Below, in pieces: positions 34,079 through 40,997 of a stretch of 64,000 nt of DNA (within the stretch, counting starts at the first letter, position 1; each line of letters starts with the position of its first letter). The notes below the pieces were generated by a model. It had not been told where the DNA came from. It saw only the letters and a list, made by a program, of their open reading frames with translations, and did no database searches. This stretch comes from CAYRTV01 sp964505785 (GTDB lineage: Bacteria; Acidobacteriota; Aminicenantia; Aminicenantales; Aminicenantaceae), in assembly GCA_964505785.1 (NCBI GenBank), contig CAZDJZ010000003.1, positions 62,001 to 126,000 of the forward strand, given 5' to 3'. The position numbers and the translations under genes were made by a program.

Positions 34079-35383
34079 ATGAAAAAAGCGATCATTATGG
34101 GCGCAGCAGGAAGAGACTTCCACAATTTTAATGTCTATCTGCGGAACAATGACAACTACCAAGTCATGGCTTTCACCGCTACGCAGATTCCGGATATCGA
34201 AGGCAGGAAATATCCCGTTGAATTGGCAGGAAAAAATTATCCCGACGGCATTCCCATTGAAGCTGAAGAAAATTTGACCCAACTGATTAAAAAACATGAA
34301 GCAGATGAAGTGTTTTTTTCTTATAGTGATGTTCCGCATGAATATGTGATGCATAAAGCGTCTGAAGTACAGGCAGCTGGCGCCAGTTTTTCTTTATTGG
34401 GGCCAAAAGAAACCATGATAGAAAGCAAAAAACCCGTGGTTTCTGTCTGCGCAGTGAGAACTGGATGCGGCAAAAGCCAAACCACCCGGAAAATAGCCCG
34501 TTTATTGAAAGAAAAGGGCCGGCAGGTGGTCGCCATCCGTCATCCCATGCCCTATGGAGATTTGGTAAAACAGGCTGTGCAGCGCTTCGGCGGTTATGAT
34601 GACATGCTCAAACATGACTGCACCATAGAAGAAATGGAAGAATATGAACCTCATATTCAGCATGGAATTATTGTTTACGCCGGCGTTGATTATGGAGCTA
34701 TTCTGGAACAGGCGGAAAAAGAAGCTGATGTCGTCCTCTGGGACGGGGGAAACAATGACATCCCCTTTTATAAATCCGACCTTGAAATTGTGGTCGTGGA
34801 CCCGCACCGTCCGGGACACGAACTTCTCTATTATCCCGGCGAAACCAACTTCCGCCGCGCCGATGTCATTGTGATCAATAAAATGGATACGGCCGAAAAG
34901 AAAAACGTTGATCTTGTCCTCGATAACATCAAGAAATTCAATCCGGAAGCCACTATCGTACGGGCGAATTCCAAGATTCAAGTTGAGGACGGAGATCAAA
35001 TTAAAGGCAAAACAGTTTTGGTTGTTGAAGACGGCCCAACCCTGACTCATGGTGAAATGAAATATGGCGCCGGTATTGTTGCCGCCGAAAAATACGGAGC
35101 TGGGAAAATCGTTGATCCCCGTCCGTATGCCGTAGGCACCATCAAAAAAACCTTCGAAAAATATAACCATTTAGACCGGGTCCTCCCTGCCATGGGCTAT
35201 GGAAAAGATCAAATGCAAGAACTGGCGGAAACTATAAATAAGAGTGAATGCGACCTGGTCGTAAGCGGAACCCCTATCGATTTAGGACGGCTGATTAAAA
35301 CCAATAAAACTATCTTGCGCGTTACCTATGACTTGGATGAAATCGGGTCTCCGGATTTGAATGAAATCTTGAAGGAATTCTAG
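34079..35383 (+). CDS. Predicted GTPase, cyclic 2,3-diphosphoglycerate synthetase-like (COG2403 type)
   Basis: 434 residues. An N-terminal Rossmann-like part (MKKAIIMGAAGRDFHNFN) is followed by a P-loop (VRTGCGKSQTTRKIARLL, about 130-147) and IVINKMDTAEKK (about 263-274), the NKxD guanine motif. The family includes cyclic 2,3-diphosphoglycerate synthetase of methanogens, but bacterial members are mostly uncharacterised GTPases. The next gene is a carbamate kinase starting at the stop codon, then a carbamoyltransferase-like gene, so a role in carbamoyl phosphate or ureide metabolism is more likely than osmolyte synthesis. That is inference. It heads the operon with its own promoter and strong ribosome-binding site. 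Confidence 0.75.
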   Translation: MKKAIIMGAAGRDFHNFNVYLRNNDNYQVMAFTATQIPDIEGRKYPVELAGKNYPDGIPIEAEENLTQLIKKHEADEVFFSYSDVPHEYVMHKASEVQAAGASFSLLGPKETMIESKKPVVSVCAVRTGCGKSQTTRKIARLLKEKGRQVVAIRHPMPYGDLVKQAVQRFGGYDDMLKHDCTIEEMEEYEPHIQHGIIVYAGVDYGAILEQAEKEADVVLWDGGNNDIPFYKSDLEIVVVDPHRPGHELLYYPGETNFRRADVIVINKMDTAEKKNVDLVLDNIKKFNPEATIVRANSKIQVEDGDQIKGKTVLVVEDGPTLTHGEMKYGAGIVAAEKYGAGKIVDPRPYAVGTIKKTFEKYNHLDRVLPAMGYGKDQMQELAETINKSECDLVVSGTPIDLGRLIKTNKTILRVTYDLDEIGSPDLNEILKEF

Positions 35384-36342
35384 TGAATCCTAAAATCGCT
35401 CTTATCGCATTCGGCGGAAACGCCGTTTTACCTAAAGAACAACGAGGGTTACAGTCTGAGCAAATGAAAAACGCCCAAAAGGCGGCCCGGTTAATGATTG
35501 ATGTGGTAAAAAAGGGATACGAGCTGATTATAGTACACGGGAATGGTCCGCAAGTCGGCAATCTGCTTATTCAAATGGAAGAATCCATTAATAAAATTCC
35601 GCCTTTTTCCCTGGAAGTCTGCGATGCTATGACTGAGGGCAGCATGGGATATATGCTGGAAAAAAATCTGGTTAACGAGCTGAGAAAAAACTCACTGGAC
35701 AAAGATGTAGCCACTATTGTCACACAAGTTGTCGTGGATAAGAAGGATCCTGCCTTTCAGAACCCCACAAAGCCGGTCGGGCCTTTTTACGCAAAGTACA
35801 GGGGTCAAATGTTAATGCGGGAAAAAAAATGGGTCATGGTGGAAGATGCGGGAAGAGGCTACCGCAAAGTGGTCCCTTCTCCCAAGCCCATTGACGTGGT
35901 CCCTAAACGGGTTATTCATGACCTGGTGCATTCAGGCCGGATTGTCATAGCCGCTGGAGGAGGCGGGATCCCGGTTATTATCAACGGCCGCGGATTATTC
36001 CAGGGAGTGGAAGCTGTCATTGATAAAGATTACGCCTCCAGTCTCATCGCCTATGAAGCCAAGGTTGATTTGTTCATCATTCTAACCAACGTTCCCCGCG
36101 CTTTTTTGAATTTCGGCACTCCCGACGAAAAAGCACTTTCCAAAATCACAGTTGAAGAAGCCAAGCGGTATCTTGAAGAAGGGCATTTCCCTCCAGGGTC
36201 AATGGGACCAAAAATCAAAGCTTCGATTGAATACATCGAACGGGGCGGCCGTGAAGTCCTCATCACTTCGGCCAGCCATTTGAAAGCAGCTTTGATCAAC
36301 CGTTCCGGAACCCGTATAGTGGCGTCCTCACAAGGGGATTAA
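35383..36342 (+). CDS. arcC: Carbamate kinase
   Basis: 319 residues of the amino-acid-kinase fold: IALIAFGGNAVLP near the start, IIVHGNGPQVGNLL (about 50-63), VVPSPKPIDVV, VIAAGGGGIPV (about 187-197) and DKDYASSLIA (about 213-222), then PPGSMGPKIKA. These match catabolic carbamate kinases, which make ATP from carbamoyl phosphate. It starts at a GTG overlapping the last base of the GTPase stop and ends one base before the OTC-like gene. No arginine deiminase is in the window, so the carbamoyl phosphate source is not known. Confidence 0.93.
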   Translation: MNPKIALIAFGGNAVLPKEQRGLQSEQMKNAQKAARLMIDVVKKGYELIIVHGNGPQVGNLLIQMEESINKIPPFSLEVCDAMTEGSMGYMLEKNLVNELRKNSLDKDVATIVTQVVVDKKDPAFQNPTKPVGPFYAKYRGQMLMREKKWVMVEDAGRGYRKVVPSPKPIDVVPKRVIHDLVHSGRIVIAAGGGGIPVIINGRGLFQGVEAVIDKDYASSLIAYEAKVDLFIILTNVPRAFLNFGTPDEKALSKITVEEAKRYLEEGHFPPGSMGPKIKASIEYIERGGREVLITSASHLKAALINRSGTRIVASSQGD

Positions 36343-36343
36343 A

Positions 36344-37252
36344 ATGCCGGCCGGCTTGCTTTCCCTTTCCGATATCTCTCCATACGATATGAGTGCCTTG
36401 CTGGATTTGGCGCATAATATCAAACGCAAGCCTTCCCGTTATTACGGATACTTGGCGCATCAAACAATCGCGGAGATCAGGAGACCGGAAACAGTTCTGC
36501 CATCCGAGCCTTCTTTTCATACGGCAGCGGCAGGATTGGGAGGCAGCCTCATTCCCTGCCAATTTCCTTCTCCTCCTCAAGATTATCTTTTCGCCCTGAA
36601 ACACCTGGAAAAAGGGATGGACATCTTGGTAACCGGAGCGTTTTCTCATTCAAAACTGCCGGAATGGCAGAACAGCCTGGAGGTTCCCCTCATTAACAAT
36701 GGTTCAGATACCTTTAATCCCTGCCGGGCTTTGGCGGATATTTTCACCCTTAAAGAATACCGGTTTGACTTGAACAGCCTGCATATCGCCTATATCGGAG
36801 GACGGACGCCGGTATTAAACAGCCTTATTCAAGCGCTGGCCAAGACCGGTGCCGCTTTATATATCGCCTGCCCCGAAAGCGTATTGCCTGATTCAAATAT
36901 CTTGAACAGTGCTGTGCGTGAAAGCGGACAAACCGGCTTTTCCCTTCAGTTGGGACAAGATCCCGAAGATGCGGCTGTGAATGCGGATATCCTCTATACG
37001 GATTGTGGATGGCAACAGAATGCCTCCCAGAATGAAGCCGAAAAATTCCGGATAACCCCCGGATTAATCAAAGCTGCAGGAAAGAATGCTCTCGTTTTTC
37101 ACGGCCACAGTCTTTCTGCAGGGAAAGAAATTGAACCCAGTGTATTGCATGGTTCTCAATCCGCCGTCTTAAATCAATGGGAAAATACGCTTCATATTCA
37201 GAAAGCGATTATGGTATTATTAGTAAAAATGAAGAATAAAATGAAGAAATAA
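36344..37252 (+). CDS. Ornithine-carbamoyltransferase-like protein with lost active site
   Basis: 302 residues that align along the whole ornithine carbamoyltransferase fold: LLSLSDISPYDMSALLDLA at the start, VPLINNGSDTFNPCRALADI, LHIAYIGGRTPVLNSLIQALAKTG, ADILYTDCGW, QSAVLNQWENTLHIQKA at the end. Every carbamoyl-phosphate contact is changed: STRTR is VLPSE (51-55), the Arg before FSH is Gly98, HPCQ is NPCR (125-128), HCLP is HSLS (255-258) and the final Arg-Leu-His is TLH. It cannot work as a normal transferase. It may be a regulatory partner or have a new substrate. It is packed between arcC and the 749-residue gene. Confidence 0.8.
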   Translation: MPAGLLSLSDISPYDMSALLDLAHNIKRKPSRYYGYLAHQTIAEIRRPETVLPSEPSFHTAAAGLGGSLIPCQFPSPPQDYLFALKHLEKGMDILVTGAFSHSKLPEWQNSLEVPLINNGSDTFNPCRALADIFTLKEYRFDLNSLHIAYIGGRTPVLNSLIQALAKTGAALYIACPESVLPDSNILNSAVRESGQTGFSLQLGQDPEDAAVNADILYTDCGWQQNASQNEAEKFRITPGLIKAAGKNALVFHGHSLSAGKEIEPSVLHGSQSAVLNQWENTLHIQKAIMVLLVKMKNKMKK

Positions 37253-37254
37253 CA

Positions 37255-39504
37255 ATGGTTAGAGGAAGCGAACACACACAAATTACAAAGGATGATATCA
37301 GTTTTATCATTGATGAGTTGTCAAAAAACCACAACGCCCCTTCTCTGCAGGAACTGGTAAAGAAAGTCGCCTTTAAAAAGAATGCCAATCAATTGGATCA
37401 GGAAGTAAAGTTATATGATCCCGCCTGCAAATACGAAATAGGTGACCTTATCTGCAAAGAATATGATGAGCCTCTTATGGTTAGCAGCAAGGGAAAGGAG
37501 CCCTTTAAAGGAAAAATTGTTCTTGAAGTTGTAAACAAGATACCATTCGACAGTTTCAACTGCGAAATGCTGGAAGTGGACTATACCGGCGGCGGGACGT
37601 TCCGGCGCCACATCGATTATATGAAAAAAACGAAAACCCAGGTCATGCTTCCCTCTGCAGAGGGAGAAAAAGAGTGTACTCCGAAAATTCTCAAACGGGA
37701 AGATGATCCCCGTTTGCACGATTTATCCATGACAGACAAGGACCTGCGCCAACTGGGAAAAAATCTTGAAGCCGGCCTTTCAGAATCCGGCAAGTTTTTT
37801 TCGTGGAACAACCACTGGCAGCTGATTAAAAAACAAATAAAAATCACCAAAAAAACAATGGATAAGATTGAATCCGATTTTAACAAAAAAAAACAATCCG
37901 CATCCACAGAAGAATTGGTGACAGCCCATTTCAATATCAAGCCCGGCAGTGAGAAGATGGATTTGCACTGCATAAGTCTTAATCATGCTTTAGCTAATTC
38001 ACGAAAACGCAATTTTTTATTTGTCTCTCCGGAAGGCTGGGGACGCTGGTTTCTCCGCGATATTCTTCAATCATTTATCAAAAACAACCCTCTCTCTGTT
38101 CCTAGGATTGCGGTTCCGGAGCTGCAGGACCAAGCTTCACAAAAAGCTCCGGATAAAAAATTTCCTCTTAAAGTTTATCTTTCATGGAGAGAGGTGCTCG
38201 GTGGAGGAATCACCGTTCCTCAAGGATTGAAAAGAGAACTCTCAAGTGCCCGTGAATATCGCTTTTTTGATGTTGAAAATGAAAAAGAATATACCGTATA
38301 TTATTATCCCAATCTCCATATTTTCCTGGGATTGGATGATTATTATAAGGAACATAAGGTAACTCAGGGAGCCAGTGTTACAATAGCCAAGGAAGACACA
38401 AACCGTTTCCGTTTTTGGCTGAAAAAAGCTAAAAAGAAAATTTCTTTGCCTTTGTTGAAATATAATCCGAAAAACGATTCTTTTGCGGAAACCGGAAAAG
38501 AGATATCTACGTATGCTCACCCTAACAAAATTATTTTTTTAGCCCACGGCACATTAAAAAACATCCTGACCTTGTATAACCAAAGGGAGGGAAAAGATCT
38601 TCGTGAACTTCTTGTGCTGGTTTTCCGTCATTTTGGATTGGAAGGCGAAGCCCTGACTCTTCATTATCAAAGAGCTTTTCATCTCGTCAATATGCTCACA
38701 CATACAACCACCGCAGATGTTTATGAAACGTTAATACTGGCACCTGAATTCATTCCGTCGGAAAAGAAAAAGGGTCTCTTTCTGTACCATGAAAAATTAA
38801 AAAAAGAATCCGAAGTCGAAAAAGAAGCGGAGGATGATATCGAAGAGGGGGAAGAGATTTGGGAAGAAGAGATCGAAGAAGATTATTCCGAGGAAGGGCT
38901 CCCGGAAATAGGAACAGTGGGTGAAGTCGTATCTCCAGAAGTGGTTCTTGAAGAAAAAAAAGAAATAGAGCTCCCCGAAGAAGAAAAGCCCGCACTTCCT
39001 GAAGAACACCCTGAAGAAGCAGCGGTGCCGGAACCTGAAGCTGAATTTGAGGATGAAGCCGAACTTGAAGCGGTTATGGTGGAGAAAGAGACCTTAGAAG
39101 AGGACCTAGAAGAAGAGGAAGAAGAAGAAAAGGAAAGCATTAGAAAGAAAATTGAGCAGGAACGAAAACCCCGTCATGCTAAAGGTGGAAAACGTTATAT
39201 TGAAGAACGAATTGAACAGGAAGAATCTGAACTGGAAGCTTTCTATGCTCTGAAAGCCGAAGAAGAATTTGAGGAAGAAAAGCTGGAAGATCTCCCCTTA
39301 ACAAAAAAAGAAGAAAAAGAAAAATCATACGCCAAGACGGAAGAAGAGGAGAAACCCCTGTCCGGATTATTCGGAGAAAAGTTGAAATCCGCTTTAGGGC
39401 AAAAAGAGCAAAAAAGTGAGTCCGGAAAGAAAAAAAACGGTGATAAAAAACCAGCTCAAAAAAAATCAGACGGAAACAAATCTCCAAAAAAGACAAAAAA
39501 GTAA
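37255..39504 (+). CDS. Large protein of unknown function with acidic tail
   Basis: 749 residues; I recognise no named family. Residues 1-125 look like a small helical, then beta-rich domain (SFIIDELSKNH, FKGKIVLEVVNKIPF). Residues about 125-310 are mixed. Residues about 310-385 (SWREVLGGGITVPQGLKREL, FFDVENEKEYTVYYY, VTQGASVTIAK) resemble a B3/AbrB-like DNA-binding pseudobarrel, a tentative reading. From about 505 to 700 it is extremely rich in Glu, with probable coiled coil, and the last 45 residues are Lys-rich. No signal peptide or membrane segment. It starts 2 nt after the OTC-like gene, so it is in the same operon, though the functional link is unclear. Confidence 0.75.
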   Translation: MVRGSEHTQITKDDISFIIDELSKNHNAPSLQELVKKVAFKKNANQLDQEVKLYDPACKYEIGDLICKEYDEPLMVSSKGKEPFKGKIVLEVVNKIPFDSFNCEMLEVDYTGGGTFRRHIDYMKKTKTQVMLPSAEGEKECTPKILKREDDPRLHDLSMTDKDLRQLGKNLEAGLSESGKFFSWNNHWQLIKKQIKITKKTMDKIESDFNKKKQSASTEELVTAHFNIKPGSEKMDLHCISLNHALANSRKRNFLFVSPEGWGRWFLRDILQSFIKNNPLSVPRIAVPELQDQASQKAPDKKFPLKVYLSWREVLGGGITVPQGLKRELSSAREYRFFDVENEKEYTVYYYPNLHIFLGLDDYYKEHKVTQGASVTIAKEDTNRFRFWLKKAKKKISLPLLKYNPKNDSFAETGKEISTYAHPNKIIFLAHGTLKNILTLYNQREGKDLRELLVLVFRHFGLEGEALTLHYQRAFHLVNMLTHTTTADVYETLILAPEFIPSEKKKGLFLYHEKLKKESEVEKEAEDDIEEGEEIWEEEIEEDYSEEGLPEIGTVGEVVSPEVVLEEKKEIELPEEEKPALPEEHPEEAAVPEPEAEFEDEAELEAVMVEKETLEEDLEEEEEEEKESIRKKIEQERKPRHAKGGKRYIEERIEQEESELEAFYALKAEEEFEEEKLEDLPLTKKEEKEKSYAKTEEEEKPLSGLFGEKLKSALGQKEQKSESGKKKNGDKKPAQKKSDGNKSPKKTKK

Positions 39505-39638
39505 CTATTTTTTGACGTAAATTATACAAAATCCGCAATTTTTGTCAGTTTTATTCTTGCATAAACCTATATTTTCATTTTTTTCTGTAACATAGAAATG
39601 GCATAAATTTTGCATTATTTTTTCATGGGAATAATAAC

Positions 39639-40035
39639 TAACCTGTATTATTCACGGGCCTGGATTGCCGCAGACGGCGACAATACGTTCATTCATTGTC
39701 GTCCTGAGGAGCATAGCGACGAAGGATCTTAGACGGCGCTTGCACGAGAAGACGATTACTCTTTATTCGGCAAAGAAGTCTAAGATCCTCACGGCCTGCC
39801 GGCGCAGGCCTCAGGATGACATTGATTCAATCAAGGTCGTCACTTCACTACGACGAGCTGCAAGCCGGAAGATGCGGTGAGATTCGGCCTGCCCGAAGGG
39901 GTGAAAATTTGCGAGTAATATATAAATGTGCAAATGAAAAACTTTCCATTTGAACTTTCAATAAAAATCATGTTAATCGCTGATAAAAAAGAAATTGCAA
40001 AAATATCGCAATTTTTTTATGAATAATTCAGGCTA
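39639..40035 (+). repeat. Full-length TIR (MITE-like) element with nested inverted repeat
   Basis: About 397 bp between TAACCTGTATTATTCA (39639-39654) and TGAATAATTCAGGCTA (40020-40035). The last 130 bp match the copy ending at 13171 almost base for base. A second inverted repeat (39694-39826) sits in its left half. There is no coding potential. The remaining part of this gap, 39505-39638, is AT-rich with nothing recognised. Confidence 0.8.
39694..39826. repeat. Nested GTCATCCTGAGG-type inverted repeat
   Basis: Left arm CATTGTCGTCCTGAGG (39694-39709) with GAAGGATCTTAGAC (39721-39734) faces right arm GTCTAAGATCCTCACGG (39777-39793) with CCTCAGGATGACATTG (39810-39825). The arms can form a long interrupted hairpin. 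Related pieces lie near 9108, 12551, 12808 and 17161, always beside or inside the TIR element. Confidence 0.7.
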
Positions 40036-40053
40036 AAAGAAAAGGATGATCGC

Positions 40054-40221
40054 ATGAAAAAAATATGTCAACGCCATCATAAAACTTTTGGTTTATCCGG
40101 CCTCATAGGAGCCTGGGCCGTTATCGGAATGGTATGGGCTGGGATGAACACCCTTCCGCTTATCACTTCATTGATTGCAGGAGGATTAATCGGCCTGACT
40201 CTCTTTGGGGTAAAAGCATAG
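40054..40221 (+). CDS. Small two-helix membrane protein
   Basis: 55 residues with a short basic head (MKKICQRHHK) and two hydrophobic segments (about 12-30 and 34-52, GLSGLIGAWAVIGMVWAG and ITSLIAGGLIGLTLFG). AAGGA lies 7 nt before the ATG, good evidence that it is translated. It begins 18 bp after a TIR element and ends 7 bp before the convergent SelB-C-like gene. No function is suggested by the sequence. Confidence 0.6.
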   Translation: MKKICQRHHKTFGLSGLIGAWAVIGMVWAGMNTLPLITSLIAGGLIGLTLFGVKA

Positions 40222-40228
40222 CTTAGGA

Positions 40229-40993
40229 CTATAAAATGATTCGTGAAGACCCCTGCTTACGGGTTACTCCGGTTTGGTCCAATAATTCGAGAAGAGGTAT
40301 CGCGAATTTTCTGGTTAAGCCGGTCGCTTCTTTAAATTCAGCTACGGTAAACAAATTTTTCCCTGCGTTTGTCAATGAATCAATAATTCCATCAAGCCAT
40401 TGAGAATGAAAAAGAATTCCTTCCCGGCTGTGAATAACTCTCTTCCTTTTCAACAATGCTTCCAGAAGGCGGTCAAAGGTTTGAGTCGATACCTTAATCT
40501 GATGCTGAATCTCCGCGATAGTCATCCGGCGAAATTCCCCCAGCTCAAACATTGTTTCCAATTCGGAAAGCAAATGCACCTCTTCTGGTGTCAAGGCCGG
40601 TTCCCGCCTGACAGCGAACAAAATACCATGTTCATCACGCAGTTTGCCGGAACGGATCATTCTCTGGAGCACCCATTCAATGACCCGGGGCGGAAGAGAG
40701 GAAATGATAAAAAGATTTTCTTTTTTTATCCCTTCGGATTGGGAAGTCCGTTCCTGTTCGCGCTGAATCAGAGAAAAAAATGCATTTTCAATCTCATCCA
40801 GAGCTGATTTTTCCATGACTAAAAGAGGAGAAAAAACCAGTATCCGCAAGCAGCCTTCCTCCTCCAGGCACTGGCATTGTTTACGGATTTCATCCAATGT
40901 CAGTCCGGTCGCATTTTGAATTTCTTTTCCGGCTAATCCTTTTGGGCCTTTTTCTCTTGCCAGTTCCAGAATTTTTCCCTTTTTATTCGGCAT
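40229..40993 (-). CDS. SelB C-terminal-like tandem winged-helix protein without GTPase domain
   Basis: 254 residues made of three or four winged-helix units. The last (FTVAEFKEATGLTRKFAIPLL then ELLDQTGVTRK) is the signature of the SelB C-terminal domain, which binds the SECIS hairpin in selenocysteine insertion. An earlier unit (LTPEEVHLLSELETMF, then FDRLLEALLKRKRVI) matches SelB winged helix 3. The EF-Tu-like GTPase part of SelB is absent: the gene begins 4 nt after rnr on the same strand. It may be an RNA-binding partner of RNase R or a free SelB arm. The exact function is unknown. Confidence 0.7.
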   Translation of the reverse strand: MPNKKGKILELAREKGPKGLAGKEIQNATGLTLDEIRKQCQCLEEEGCLRILVFSPLLVMEKSALDEIENAFFSLIQREQERTSQSEGIKKENLFIISSLPPRVIEWVLQRMIRSGKLRDEHGILFAVRREPALTPEEVHLLSELETMFELGEFRRMTIAEIQHQIKVSTQTFDRLLEALLKRKRVIHSREGILFHSQWLDGIIDSLTNAGKNLFTVAEFKEATGLTRKFAIPLLELLDQTGVTRKQGSSRIIL

Positions 40994-40997
40994 GGCA

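Noticed and set aside
34079..35383. True cyclic 2,3-diphosphoglycerate synthetase
   Set aside because: Family membership is plausible, but the bacterial context with arcC does not support osmolyte synthesis, so only a like label is used.
38750..39540. Long minus-strand frames opposite the acidic gene (Ser-, Phe- and Leu-rich)
   Set aside because: They mirror Glu/Lys-codon runs of the 749-residue protein, have no ribosome-binding sites and low-complexity composition.
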